This document shows positions 20,622 through 30,197 of a DNA stretch of 64,000 nucleotides, in pieces. Below the pieces are notes generated by a model that saw nothing but the letters and a program-made list of their open reading frames with translations, was not told the DNA's origin and ran no database searches. Every line of letters begins with the position of its first letter. Within the stretch, counting starts at the first letter, position 1. The stretch is from Phenylobacterium sp. Root1290. Its GTDB lineage: Bacteria > Pseudomonadota > Alphaproteobacteria > Caulobacterales > Caulobacteraceae. The DNA is taken from contig NZ_LMEE01000004.1 of assembly GCF_001425305.1 (NCBI RefSeq), positions 62,001 through 126,000 on the forward strand, given 5' to 3'. Position numbers and translations under genes: made by a program.

Positions 20622-23440
20622 TACTTAGCCTCCCCGTCGCGCTCGCCGCGCGGTCGGCGCTGTGACTGGTGAGCGATCGCCACCAGCATCGCCGAGGTCG
20701 CACCGATGACGAGCAACATCACCCCAAGGTCAAAGATCAGCGCGCTGGCCATCGGCGCCGGGGGCAGTTCGCCGAGCTTGAGATAGGAGAAGGCCGAGGT
20801 CAGGAACGGCTGCCCAAAGAGCATCGCCCCGACGCCGGTGAGGGTTGCCAGGAGGAGACCCAGCGCAATCCATCTCCCTGGGGCGATGCGCAGCCGCGCC
20901 TCTGCTTTGCGCACGCCCAGAGCCATGTAGAGCAGCAGGATCGCTGCCGAGATCGTGACCCCTCCGGCAAAGCCCCCGCCCGGCAGATCGTGGCCGCGCA
21001 GGAAGAGATGCAGGCCAAAGAGGACGATCATCGGGAACATAAGTTGGATGATCAGGCCCGGAACGAGCATGACGCGCTTTGCGCTCGCACGGCGCGCTTC
21101 GGACTGACTCTCCTGCGCGGGCATGGGGCGCACCGCCTCGGCGGCGGGCCGAAAGCCTCGGAGCAGCGCCACCACGCTCAGAGCCACCACGGCGACGACA
21201 GTTATTTCGCCCAGGGTGTCGAAGCCTCGGAAGTCGACCAGAATCACATTGACCGCATTGCGCCCTCCTGCGCCGGCGTATGCGTGCTCCAGGAAGTAGC
21301 GCGAGATCGCCGCCGGAGTTGGGTAGGTCATGACCCCATAGGCCAGGAACGACGCACCTAGTCCCAGCGTAGCGGCGATCAGCGCGTCCCGCCCGCGAAC
21401 GAAACCTCCCGAACGGGCCGCGTGCCGCGCGCGGTCCTCCAAAGGCAGCCAGCGCAGGCCGAGCAGCAGCAGGATGGTCGTGACGATCTCCACCAGGAGC
21501 TGGGTGATCGCAAGGTCGGGCGCGGAGAACCAGGTGAAGGTGACGGCGGTGACGAGACCTGCGCCGCCGGTGAGCACGACCCCAGCCACCCGGCGAGCGC
21601 GGGCGAAGACGGCCGCGCCGATGGCGCAGGCCATGCCGGCCGCCCACAGCAGCGCAAAGGCGAAATCGGGCGGCTCGCGGGGCGGGCGCAGGTCCCAGCC
21701 CGACCAGCGCGTGGAAACGCCGACAGCGAGGAGAACGCCCAGGAAAATCATCAGCACATGCCGCTGCAACCGCGCCGGGGCCACCATGTCCTCAAGCGCC
21801 AGGGTTAGCGCGGCGAAGCGCTCGGCAAGCGGCCGGCCGCTTTGCGCCCCAGGCGCCGCGCGCCAGCCGCGGCCAGCCCACCACATCGCACCGCCGGCCA
21901 GAAGCGCGGCCGCGGACATGGCCAACGGCAGCCCAAATCCATGCCACAACACCAGCTTGGAGGCGCTTGTCGCGCCCCCGAGCAGATCGCCGGCGGCAAG
22001 ATCGAGGGCTCGGCCCATGAAGAAGGCCGGGGCGACGCCGACAAGCAGGCACCCGGCGGCCAGGACGCCGGGCGGCCCCCAGAGCAAGGCCGGGGCTTCG
22101 TGGGCCTGTTTGGCCGCAGCCGAGGTCTTCCCAAGAAAAACCGATGCGAAGAGGCGAAGCGCGTAGGTCACGCTGAGGGCGCCTGCCGCCGTGGCGGCGA
22201 GCACGAACGCGGCGTTGCCGCCACCAGCTTCGGCGACCTGCGCGAAGAACATTTCCTTGGAAACGAAGCCGCTGAGCAAGGGCACGCCCGCCATGGCCCC
22301 GGCCGCGACCAGGGTGACCGCCGCAGTGACGGGCATCGCGCGCCCCAGCCCGCCCAGCGCGGCCAGACTGCGCGTCCCGGTCTGGTGCTCGACAGCTCCG
22401 GCGGTCATGAACAAGGCCGCCTTGAACATGGCGTGGTTGACCAGATGGAAGATCGCAGTGAAGGCCGCGAGCGGCGCGCCGAGGCCCAGCAGAAGCGTGA
22501 TCAGGCCAAGGTGGCTGAGGGTGGAATGCGCAAGCAGGGCCTTGATGTCGTCCTGGCGCGTGGCTCTCCACGCTCCGAGCAGCATCGTCGTCAGGCCGAC
22601 GCCCGACACCAGCCACACCCAAAGATCGGTCCCGGAGAAGACCGTCCAGAAGCGCGCCAGCAGGAACACGCCGGCCTTTACTAGCGTCGCTGAGTGCAGG
22701 AACGCTGAGACGGGCGTGGGCGCGGCCATCGCGCGCGGAAGCCAGCTGTCGAAGGGAAACTGCGCGCTCTTGGTGAACGCCCCGATGAGCATCGCCACCA
22801 GAGCCAGCGGCGCCAGCGCGTGGGCCGTGAGCCGCGGTCCGGCCGCGAGCACCGCGTCCAGATCATAGCTGCCGACGATATGGCCTAGCACCAGTACTCC
22901 GGCCAGCAGGCAAAGGCCGCCCAGGGCCGTCGTCAGCAGGGCCTGGCGCGCGGCCGAACGCGCGCTCTGGCTGCCGTACCAGAAGCCGATGAGCAGAAAA
23001 GAAAAGAGCGCTGTCAGCTCCCAGCAGACCACAAGCTGCAGGAGGTTGCCTGAAGTGACGACCCCCAGCATGGAGGCGGTGAACCCCAGGAGGTAGGCGA
23101 AGAATCTGGGGGTCGGTTCATCGGCAGGCATGTAGCCGCGCGCATAGCCGGCGATCAGGACGCCGATCGCGGCGATCAGCACCACGAAGAGCCAGGCCAG
23201 GCCATCGATCCGGAATGTGATCGCTAATCCAAGGCTGGGCGCCCAGTTGAGCGACTGGCGCACGGGGCCCGTCGCCTCGATCGCGCCGACGAGCGTGATG
23301 GTGATAGCCAGGACCGCGAGGCAGGCGCCCGCCGCCAGGGCCGCAGCGGCGTTCCGGGCTTGCGAGGGCAGGCACATCGCCGCAACGCCGGCCAGAGCCG
23401 GAGCGCCCACGATCCATGGCGAAAGCATCTCGGCGGCCAT
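20621..23440 (-). CDS. mrpA: Fused Mrp antiporter subunits A and B
   Basis: The protein of about 939 residues combines the NuoL-like MrpA core (PTPRFFAYLLGFTASMLGVVTSGN, FPFDSWLPRAMAAPTPVSAFLHSATLVKAG) with the extended MrpA C-terminus. At about residues 780-930 it has an MrpB domain (LRGHDLPGGGFAGGVTISAAILLLYMALG). A separate mrpB gene is absent, as in six-gene 'group 2' Mrp operons. ATG at 23440 is used; GTG at 23443 immediately precedes it. It follows a Usp gene by about 40 bases on the same strand. The complex maintains pH and Na+ homeostasis in the inner membrane. Confidence 0.94.
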   Translation of the reverse strand: MAAEMLSPWIVGAPALAGVAAMCLPSQARNAAAALAAGACLAVLAITITLVGAIEATGPVRQSLNWAPSLGLAITFRIDGLAWLFVVLIAAIGVLIAGYARGYMPADEPTPRFFAYLLGFTASMLGVVTSGNLLQLVVCWELTALFSFLLIGFWYGSQSARSAARQALLTTALGGLCLLAGVLVLGHIVGSYDLDAVLAAGPRLTAHALAPLALVAMLIGAFTKSAQFPFDSWLPRAMAAPTPVSAFLHSATLVKAGVFLLARFWTVFSGTDLWVWLVSGVGLTTMLLGAWRATRQDDIKALLAHSTLSHLGLITLLLGLGAPLAAFTAIFHLVNHAMFKAALFMTAGAVEHQTGTRSLAALGGLGRAMPVTAAVTLVAAGAMAGVPLLSGFVSKEMFFAQVAEAGGGNAAFVLAATAAGALSVTYALRLFASVFLGKTSAAAKQAHEAPALLWGPPGVLAAGCLLVGVAPAFFMGRALDLAAGDLLGGATSASKLVLWHGFGLPLAMSAAALLAGGAMWWAGRGWRAAPGAQSGRPLAERFAALTLALEDMVAPARLQRHVLMIFLGVLLAVGVSTRWSGWDLRPPREPPDFAFALLWAAGMACAIGAAVFARARRVAGVVLTGGAGLVTAVTFTWFSAPDLAITQLLVEIVTTILLLLGLRWLPLEDRARHAARSGGFVRGRDALIAATLGLGASFLAYGVMTYPTPAAISRYFLEHAYAGAGGRNAVNVILVDFRGFDTLGEITVVAVVALSVVALLRGFRPAAEAVRPMPAQESQSEARRASAKRVMLVPGLIIQLMFPMIVLFGLHLFLRGHDLPGGGFAGGVTISAAILLLYMALGVRKAEARLRIAPGRWIALGLLLATLTGVGAMLFGQPFLTSAFSYLKLGELPPAPMASALIFDLGVMLLVIGATSAMLVAIAHQSQRRPRGERDGEAK

Positions 23441-23482
23441 CACCGCGGCCTCAGGATGAACAGTTCGGCGCCATCATTAGCG

Positions 23483-24355
23483 CTATGGCTGACGTTCGGG
23501 AACGAGCAGGACGTCGCTGGTGAGGCACTCAAGCGCGTCCTTGACCACTGAGCCGAGCAGCAGCTCTGCGAAGAGACCGCGGCTGCTGGCGGTCATGACC
23601 ACGAGGTCGGCCCCGACCAATGCGACGTGTTCGCAAAGGGTGCGGGCGGGCGCGCCATACTTGGTCACCAGAGCCGGCGTGCCGGCGTCACGATGGACCG
23701 GGAGGGCCATGGCGAATGCTTCAAGTTCTTTCTCGGCGGCGCGAGCGGCGTCGGCGGTGAATTCCCCGCGGTCCTCCACCAGCCCGGCCAGAGGCGCGTC
23801 GAACGCGTAGAGATAGGCGTAGACGGGCTCGGGAAACATCGACACCGCCACCGCGTGGCTCGCCGCGGAGGCCTCTGACATATCGGTGGCGAAAACCGCC
23901 TGACGGAAGGCGCCGCGGGTGCGCCCGCGCACCACGAGCACGGGGGTGACAGTTCGTCGAAGCACCCGGTCCAGCGTCTCGCCAAGTTCCAGCAAGCTGT
24001 AGGGGGTGCGCCGGGCCGCGCCCACGACGATGAGATCGCAGGCCGCGGCCTCGGCGGTCTCGTCGATGCGTTTGGCTGCATCGCCCTCCTCCAGAAGGAT
24101 CTCGACGTGATCGGCCTGGTCTCCAAGTTCCAGGCGCAGGCGCCGGCGGATCTCCTGCAGCGGCTCTTCCTCGCGCAGCCAGCGGCGCGGAGCATCGGGC
24201 GCCAAATCTTCCTCGGGCTCGCGGACATGCAGAATGACGAGCTGGGCGTTCCACGCCTCCCGGATCTGCAAGGCGCGCTCCAGCGCGCGGTCTCCGTCGG
24301 GGCCAAGATCGGTGGCCAGCAACACCCGGCGAGGGGTCGTCGCAGAGCTGGTCAT
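23483..24355 (-). CDS. Tandem universal stress protein (UspA domains)
   Basis: The 290-residue protein carries two Usp domains: one starts RRVLLATDLGPDGDRALERAL and ends VLVVRGRTRG, the second starts RQAVFATDMSEASAASHAVA. The second domain ends with the nucleotide-binding-type sequence LVVMTASSRGLFAELLLGSV, whereas the first has a weaker equivalent. Start at 24355 is supported by GGAGG about nine bases upstream; a GTG at 24373 is in frame. It is the first gene of the mrp operon by position, suggesting stress-linked control of the antiporter. Confidence 0.9.
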   Translation of the reverse strand: MTSSATTPRRVLLATDLGPDGDRALERALQIREAWNAQLVILHVREPEEDLAPDAPRRWLREEEPLQEIRRRLRLELGDQADHVEILLEEGDAAKRIDETAEAAACDLIVVGAARRTPYSLLELGETLDRVLRRTVTPVLVVRGRTRGAFRQAVFATDMSEASAASHAVAVSMFPEPVYAYLYAFDAPLAGLVEDRGEFTADAARAAEKELEAFAMALPVHRDAGTPALVTKYGAPARTLCEHVALVGADLVVMTASSRGLFAELLLGSVVKDALECLTSDVLLVPERQP

Positions 24356-24612
24356 CGCCGCTGCATCCTCCACATAGCGCCCGCGCCGTTCGCGCGGCTT
24401 GACCGTGGGTGACGCTTGAACGGCGCAAAGGTTCGAGAATGTCTGATCACAGTCTCGCCAGGACCTCCGCTCTTTGCCTGCGGCGTAGGGAACGAGGCCG
24501 ATGAGTGCCGGCGCCGCACAGCTTTTGGCGCATCCGCCGGGAACCCTCCCATCGCAGCAAGACTATTGGTCCTTGCGCCGCGCGCCGGCGCCGCGGCCTT
24601 GGGAGAATAGAC

Positions 24613-25677
24613 TTGAAGCCGATATCGCCGCGACGAGCTCGCGGGAAACGTCCTGAAGTGGTGGTGATCACCGGCGCTTCCGCCGGCGTAGGACGCGCGC
24701 TTGCCCGTCGCTTCGCGCGAGAAGGCGCCCACATCGCACTGATCGCGCGCGGGCGGCTCGGGCTCGAAGCCACGGCGAGAGAGGTTCGCGAACTCGGCGG
24801 CCAAGGCCTGGTGCTTTGCGCCGATGTCGCAGATCCTCCTGCGGTCGACGCTGCGGCGGCTGCGGCGGAAGAGCGCTTCGGTCCCATCGATGTTTGGGTC
24901 AACGCCGCCTTCGCCGGCATGCTGGCGCGGTTCGTCGACATGGACCCTGGCGAATTTCGCCGGGTGACGGAGGTCACCTATCTTGGCCAGGTGCACGGGG
25001 TGCGTGCGGTTCTGCCGCGCATGATGGCGCGCGACCGTGGCGTCATCGTCTTGGTCGGATCGGCCCTTGCCTATCGGGGAATTCCCCTGCAGTCGGCCTA
25101 CTGCGCCGCCAAACATGCGCTGCAGGGCTTCCAGGACAGCGTCCGCGCCGAGCTCATCGAGAGCCGCAGCCGCGTCAAGCTCACCATGGTGCAGTTGCCC
25201 GGGATCAACACGCCCCAGTTCGACTGGATTCGAACCACCATGCCGCGTTCCCCCAAGCCCGCGAGCCCGCCTTATCAGCCGGAGGTCGCAGCAGAAGCGA
25301 TCCGCTACGCCGCCCGCCATCCGCGCAAGGAGTTAGTGGTCGGCGCGCCCAGTTGGCAGGCTATTCTCGCAGACCGCATCGCTTCGCCCTGGCTCGATCG
25401 ATATCTGGCCGCGACAGGCGTCAAAGGCCAGCAGGACGACGCGCTGATCGAACCTGACCGGCAGGACAATCTCTACCAGCCTGTCGAAGGCGACCGCGGC
25501 GCCCACGGCCGCTTTGGCGACATCGCCCGAGGCGGCAGTCCGCTGTTGTGGGCCAGCATGCATGGCAAGCAGACGGGGCTGGCGCTGCTCGCCGCGGCTG
25601 CGGCGCTGACATGGATTGGCGGCAAGGCGCTTAAGCGTCCCCACGGCCCGCTGACCACACGGACAAGGCGGCATTGA
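24613..25677 (+). CDS. Short-chain dehydrogenase/reductase with C-terminal extension
   Basis: This protein of about 354 residues has the classical SDR pattern: cofactor motif TGASAGVGRALARRFAREG near residue 23, the Ser in VGSALAY and the active site YCAAKHALQGF. After the Rossmann core (about 250 residues) an extension of about 100 residues ends in a hydrophobic helix (GLALLAAAAALTWIGG), possibly a membrane anchor. TTG at 24613 follows GGGAGA; an ATG at 24505 is less likely because the intervening sequence is Arg-rich and non-conserved in appearance. It is followed by a GH15 gene on the same strand. Substrate unknown. Confidence 0.87.
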   Translation: MKPISPRRARGKRPEVVVITGASAGVGRALARRFAREGAHIALIARGRLGLEATAREVRELGGQGLVLCADVADPPAVDAAAAAAEERFGPIDVWVNAAFAGMLARFVDMDPGEFRRVTEVTYLGQVHGVRAVLPRMMARDRGVIVLVGSALAYRGIPLQSAYCAAKHALQGFQDSVRAELIESRSRVKLTMVQLPGINTPQFDWIRTTMPRSPKPASPPYQPEVAAEAIRYAARHPRKELVVGAPSWQAILADRIASPWLDRYLAATGVKGQQDDALIEPDRQDNLYQPVEGDRGAHGRFGDIARGGSPLLWASMHGKQTGLALLAAAAALTWIGGKALKRPHGPLTTRTRRH

Positions 25678-25818
25678 AAGCGATGATCCCGCAGCCGATC
25701 CCAACCCAGGCTTCTGAGACTCAAATGACCGCCGCTCCCCGCGGCAGCCGAAGGGAACGACAGTGACGAGTTTCCACGTCAAAGCACGGTCGGCCGTCAG
25801 CGGAGCCCGGGCCGGCGC

Positions 25819-27663
25819 ATGAGTTCTGCGATCGAGGACTACGGGATTATCGGCGATGGGCGCACCGCCGCCCTGGTGAGCCGGGCAGGTGCGATCGACT
25901 GGCTTTGCCTTCCCCAGTTCGACTCGCCCGCCTGCTTCGCAGCCCTGCTGGGCGACGCCGACAACGGCTGCTGGATCATTGCGCCGACCTGCGAGGCGCC
26001 GCGGGTCACCCGGCGCTACTTGGGCGACACCCTGGTGTTGGAGACCGTCTTCGCCACACCCGAGGGCGACGTCGCGGTGCTCGACTTCATGACCATGGAT
26101 GAAGATCGCCGCTCGCTCATGCGTATCGTCGAGGGACGCGCGGGCCAGGTCGAGATGATCTCTGAGCTCAAGCTTCGGTTTGAGTATGGGCGGGTCAGCC
26201 CGTTCATTCGCGCCGGCGCGTCGCGCGAAATCACCGCAATGGTCGGCCCGGACGCGGTGATCATCCGATCCGACCGGGATTTCGAGTGCGGCGAAGGGCG
26301 ACTGGCTACGCGTTTCTCCCTGTCAGCGGGTGAACGGACCTGTTTTGAAATGAGCTGGTTTTCCTCGACAGGCCCCGCGCCGCCGCCGTGCGACGCATTT
26401 TCGGCGCTGGAGGCGACGGCCGCCTGGTGGGAAGATTGGGCGTCAAGGCATAGCTATGAGGGTCCTCATCGCGACCGCGTCGTGCGCTCCCTGATCACCC
26501 TAAAGGCCCTCGCCCATCGCGACACCGGCGCATTGATCGCAGCGCCGACCCTGGGCTTGCCCGAATGGCCGCAAGGCCCAAGAAACTGGGACTACCGGTT
26601 CTGCTGGCTGCGTGACGCCACTTTCACCCTGCTGGTGTTTCTCGACGCCGGCATGTCCGAGGAGGCAGAAGCCTTCGTAAAATGGCTGCGGCGGACGGCA
26701 GGCGGAGAGCCGGTGGATCTGCTTCCGCTCTACGGCGCCAGCGGCGCTCGGCTCTATGGCGAGGTCGAGGCCGACTGGCTCACTGGTCATGATGGCGCCA
26801 GGCCCGTAAGGATCGGCAACGGCGCGGACGTGCAGCTCCAGCTCGACATCTACGGGGAGGTTATCGACACTCTCTTCTTCGCCAGAAACCTTCGCGCGGA
26901 CAGCGACGGTGACGCAGAGGCGCTGGTGCGGCTGCTGGCCGCCCGTCTTGAGGACATCTGGCGGCTGCCCGATGCAGGCATATGGGAGGTGCGCAGTGAT
27001 GAACGCCGCCACGTCTATTCGGCGGTGATGTGCTGGGTCGCCTTCGATCGGGCTTCGCGCTGGCTGGGCGAAAAGGATGAGGCGGCCAGGACGCACTATT
27101 GCGACCTGGCCGCGCAGGTAAAGGCCGAGGTCCTGGCGCACGGTTGGGACGAAGCGCGCGAGACTTTCGTCCAGGCCTACGGGTCGAGCCAGGTCGATGC
27201 GAGCAACCTGCGTCTGGCGCTTGTGGGTTTTCTGCCCGCCGACGACCCGCGCATCGTGGGCACGGTCAAGGCCGTGGAGCGCGAACTGCTGAAGGACGGC
27301 TTTGTTCTGCGCTATCTGCCGCAGTCTGCTGATGATGGTTTGGAGGGGCCCGAGGGGGCGTTCTTCGCCTGCACGCTGTGGCTGGCCGACGTCTACATCC
27401 TGCAGGGGCGGCATGCCGAAGCCGAAGCGCTTTTGGACAGGGTTTGCGGCGCGGCCAACGATCTTGGGCTGTTGTCGGAGCAGATCATGCCCGGCGAGCG
27501 GCGGATGCTCGGCAATTTCCCGCAGGCGCTGTCACATCTGGCCGTTGTCGACACGGCTCTGGACCTGCGACGCCGTGGGGGCCCGGTGCAGAGCCGGCTC
27601 AAGAGCTCTCGAGGTTCGGCCGAGCCCTCGCCTGCGCCGAACCCCGAGGATCTGATGGTCTAG
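25819..27663 (+). CDS. Glycoside hydrolase family 15 (glucoamylase/trehalase-like)
   Basis: The 614-residue protein starts with a beta-sandwich domain (SSAIEDYGIIGDGRTAALVS, AIDWLCLPQFDSPACFAALLG). An (alpha/alpha)6 barrel follows, with GPRNWDYRFCWLRDATFTLL and the likely catalytic region LSEQIMPGERRMLGNFPQALSH. Bacterial proteins of this type hydrolyse alpha-glucosidic bonds, including trehalose in some relatives. No signal peptide is visible, so a cytosolic role in glycogen or trehalose turnover is likely. It lies about 140 bases after the SDR gene; no sugar synthesis genes are nearby. Confidence 0.9.
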   Translation: MSSAIEDYGIIGDGRTAALVSRAGAIDWLCLPQFDSPACFAALLGDADNGCWIIAPTCEAPRVTRRYLGDTLVLETVFATPEGDVAVLDFMTMDEDRRSLMRIVEGRAGQVEMISELKLRFEYGRVSPFIRAGASREITAMVGPDAVIIRSDRDFECGEGRLATRFSLSAGERTCFEMSWFSSTGPAPPPCDAFSALEATAAWWEDWASRHSYEGPHRDRVVRSLITLKALAHRDTGALIAAPTLGLPEWPQGPRNWDYRFCWLRDATFTLLVFLDAGMSEEAEAFVKWLRRTAGGEPVDLLPLYGASGARLYGEVEADWLTGHDGARPVRIGNGADVQLQLDIYGEVIDTLFFARNLRADSDGDAEALVRLLAARLEDIWRLPDAGIWEVRSDERRHVYSAVMCWVAFDRASRWLGEKDEAARTHYCDLAAQVKAEVLAHGWDEARETFVQAYGSSQVDASNLRLALVGFLPADDPRIVGTVKAVERELLKDGFVLRYLPQSADDGLEGPEGAFFACTLWLADVYILQGRHAEAEALLDRVCGAANDLGLLSEQIMPGERRMLGNFPQALSHLAVVDTALDLRRRGGPVQSRLKSSRGSAEPSPAPNPEDLMV

Positions 27664-27722
27664 GACGCCGGCATGCGCTGGCCGCGTTGTTCCACCGCAA
27701 GGAACGACGTCAGGGTAGAGGC

Positions 27723-27742
27723 GCGGCGGTCCTGGCCGCCGC
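27723..27742. terminator. GC hairpin between convergent genes
   Basis: GCGGCGG and CCGCCGC form a seven-base stem around TCCTGG between the GH15 stop and the recombinase stop. It could be a bidirectional terminator, but there is no T-run. Confidence 0.35.
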
Positions 27743-27750
27743 CCGGGTCG

Positions 27751-29706
27751 TCAGACGGCCCAGACCTGGTTGAGGACCTGGGCCGCCATGGCCGCCTTAT
27801 CCTGCGGCAGGAAGCGACCATAGTGCTCGGCGATGGTGCTCGGCGTGTCCTGGATGGCGTAGCTCGCCTGCTCATAGGAGCCGGTCTGCTTGAGCACATG
27901 GGTCGCCAGGACGTCGCGCACATTGTGCGGGCCGTGAGGCAACAATCCTGCGATGGCTCCGCGCCCGGTGTAAGGATTGAAGATGCCGTGACGCTCAATT
28001 GTGAGACGCCAGGCCTGGTAGAAGGGCGTGGAGTCGTACTCGGCGCTCACGCAGTTGGCCTTCATGGTCTTGACGAACAGCGAGCCTGGGTCCTCGCGCC
28101 CCTTGAGGAGGACGGCGCGATCGCTCGCCAGGTAGGTCTCGATCTCCTCATAGAGTCCGTCCAGATCAGGCAGCAGAAGCCTGAACGGACTCTTACGGAA
28201 GAATGTCGACCCGGCGTTCTTGAAGGCGGCGGCCGGCACCAGGACCTCCCAGGCCGTGTCGCGCGCGCTCCAGCGCAGCTCTCCGCGTTTCAGGCTCTCC
28301 AATTGGCGCTCAGGCGTGGGGCTATGACCCTTGGGCGCCACGAGCAGTTGCCGCAGGTTCTTCTGACGAAGGCCCAGGTGCAGGGCGAGCCGCAGCATCA
28401 GGAAGCTTCTTGTCGCTTCGGCCGCGGCGATCGGAAATCGCCGACGATCAGGGCGCCAACGCCGCACTTCCTCGGTGATCTTTCGGTATTCGGCGAGCGG
28501 ACTATCGGCCTGGAGGATCGGCAAGATGGGCTCGAACGGGTCACGGTGGATCCTGGCGACCCGTTCGATTTCCTTGGCTCGCATGAGCGCATGGCGATGC
28601 ATACCATCGCAGACGCCCTCCCAGTCGCGATGAGCGTCTTTGACTTCCTGCGCTGTCACCAGCCCTTCGATCGGCCGCAGGTGGTTCGCCAAATGGGAAG
28701 ACTGTCTCAGCCAGCCTGTGTCGCGGCGCGTAATGGCGGCGGCGACCAGCAGCATCTCCTCCTCCCATCGCGTGAAGAAGCCGCGCCGGCCCTCACGCCA
28801 GGTCAAATACCAGTCCCAGACCGCTGGAAAGGCCAGGAGTGCGAATGTCAGGCTGCGCAAGGGCGCGCCGTAGCCGCGCACGTCGCTCTCGGGGCAAGCT
28901 GTCAGCGCTCCGAACAGCAAGCCGAAGTGCTCCATCTTCTGGTCGGCGGTCTCGCGGTTCCACACGCCGCTCCTCGCCCGGCCCCTGGTCGTGAGGGTCG
29001 AGGTCTTGAAGACGACGAGGTCGCGCGCCTCGGCGTCGATCAGGGCGGGGGCGGCTTGCGTCGCCAGCGGACGACCATACTCACGCCGACCCTCGTCCAT
29101 CAACCGCGCCTCCAGGTCAGGCGCCGGCGGGAACGACAAGGCGCCGACGCCGCTTGAGAACCGGATCGAAAACCGCTGTTGCAAGGCGCCGATCTGGTAG
29201 CGGCGATAGTCGGTGCCCCCGGCCATGATCACGGTCCGCACCCATGACAGCACCTCTTCCTGCCTGGCCTTTGGAAGACGCTCAAAGTCGTCGGGAAGAT
29301 GCCAGGCAAGGCGGCGGCGCTCGACGGCGCTGAGCCGGGATCGAACCTTGCTAGTGACCATCCGGCCTGAATGCGGGAGCTTCGCTCGGAAATAGCCGTC
29401 GGGCAGATCATATCGGCGCTCGATGGCGGCCAGCACCCGAAAGCTGGTCGCGCTGCGCGGAGCCAGGACCCCGTTCACCCAGTCGTAAAGGGTCCGGACA
29501 TCAACGACGTCCCGGCCTTGCTTGAGGGCCTTGTGGAGACGGCTGACGTTTTCGCCGTGCCGGCGGATGTGGAGGACCAGGGCTTCCTGAAAGTCCGAAG
29601 GATCCTCATACGCCTCCCACTGCGGCGCTGGACCCACGTCGTTCGCCTTGGACCTGGGCGCGGCCGCCTCTGCCGGGCGCTGCGTATTGTTCGGTTTTAT
29701 GGACAT
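27751..29706 (-). CDS. Large tyrosine-recombinase-like protein with XRE-like N-terminus
   Basis: The 651-residue protein ends with a tyrosine recombinase-type catalytic domain. Visible elements are box I Arg in LALHLGLRQKNLRQLL, a candidate Lys in AAAFKN, box II H-x-x-R in GPHNVRDVLATHVL and the nucleophile Tyr in AEHYGRFLP. The usual third-position His ('GH' before the Tyr) is QD here. At about residues 65-110 a helix-turn-helix resembling XRE repressors is visible (VRTLYDWVNGVLAPRSATSF). The middle 300 residues are unfamiliar. It may be an integrase of a mobile element, or a domesticated recombinase with its own DNA-binding domain. No partner phage genes are present. Confidence 0.75.
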   Translation of the reverse strand: MSIKPNNTQRPAEAAAPRSKANDVGPAPQWEAYEDPSDFQEALVLHIRRHGENVSRLHKALKQGRDVVDVRTLYDWVNGVLAPRSATSFRVLAAIERRYDLPDGYFRAKLPHSGRMVTSKVRSRLSAVERRRLAWHLPDDFERLPKARQEEVLSWVRTVIMAGGTDYRRYQIGALQQRFSIRFSSGVGALSFPPAPDLEARLMDEGRREYGRPLATQAAPALIDAEARDLVVFKTSTLTTRGRARSGVWNRETADQKMEHFGLLFGALTACPESDVRGYGAPLRSLTFALLAFPAVWDWYLTWREGRRGFFTRWEEEMLLVAAAITRRDTGWLRQSSHLANHLRPIEGLVTAQEVKDAHRDWEGVCDGMHRHALMRAKEIERVARIHRDPFEPILPILQADSPLAEYRKITEEVRRWRPDRRRFPIAAAEATRSFLMLRLALHLGLRQKNLRQLLVAPKGHSPTPERQLESLKRGELRWSARDTAWEVLVPAAAFKNAGSTFFRKSPFRLLLPDLDGLYEEIETYLASDRAVLLKGREDPGSLFVKTMKANCVSAEYDSTPFYQAWRLTIERHGIFNPYTGRGAIAGLLPHGPHNVRDVLATHVLKQTGSYEQASYAIQDTPSTIAEHYGRFLPQDKAAMAAQVLNQVWAV

Positions 29707-29784
29707 TACAATCGTACTGGCTGGCGGAACTGATCGTCCGCACAGCTTAGGACCGCCAGACCGCCTCCAACCCGAACGGCCCGC

Positions 29785-29888
29785 GTCGAATTTCCTTAAG
29801 TGCGGCGAACAGGTGACGCCGGCGGAGCCTCCAAGCAGATCGCGGTCAGACGCACTTCGTCGCAGGCCGCTGGACCACGAAATTCGAC
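29785..29888. repeat. Inverted repeat pair flanking about 84 bp
   Basis: GTCGAATTTC at 29785-29794 is repeated as its exact reverse complement at 29879-29888. The match extends imperfectly outward (GAACGGCCCGC versus GAACCGGACT when oriented alike). It lies between the recombinase start and a truncated receiver fragment. It could be part of an attachment or recombination site, or a decayed small element. Confidence 0.4.
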
Positions 29889-29951
29889 AGTCCGGTTCCC
29901 ACTGGAAACGCGAAACCGCCGAGCGGGCGCAAGCCTTACGAGGAATGCGCC

Positions 29952-30155
29952 ATGGACGGCAGACAGCTGGCGGAGGTGGCGCGCGATGTTCGGCCCGAGC
30001 TGGCGATCCTGTTCATAACCGGCTACGCCGAGAACGCAGCGACCCAGGCCAGTTTCCATGGGACGAATGTGCAGATGATCACCAAGCCCTTCGCAATTGA
30101 TGATCTGGCCGCGAAAATCGGGGAGATGATGCCCGTCGCCGACCAGGTCTCATAG
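29952..30155 (+). pseudogene. C-terminal half of a receiver domain (truncated)
   Basis: The reading frame encodes MDGRQLAEVARDVRPELAIL, FITGYAENA and KPFAIDDLAAKIGEMM. This is the second half of a hybrid-kinase-type receiver, very like the C-terminus of the hybrid kinase that ends at 17575. The N-terminal half with the acidic pair and phospho-Asp is missing, and the upstream frame has no similarity. It is therefore a fragment, possibly left by an insertion or deletion next to the recombinase gene. Confidence 0.7.
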
Positions 30156-30197
30156 CCAGGGCCCTATGCGAGCGCGACGCGTCGCTCTCACCTGCGG

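Noticed and set aside
24489..24570. Two GGAAC elements upstream of the SDR gene
   Set aside because: Neither has a CGTT at 16-17 bases.
25756..25783. GGAAC upstream of the GH15 gene as an EcfG promoter
   Set aside because: The nearest CGTC is 18 bases away and mismatched; spacing and sequence are both off.
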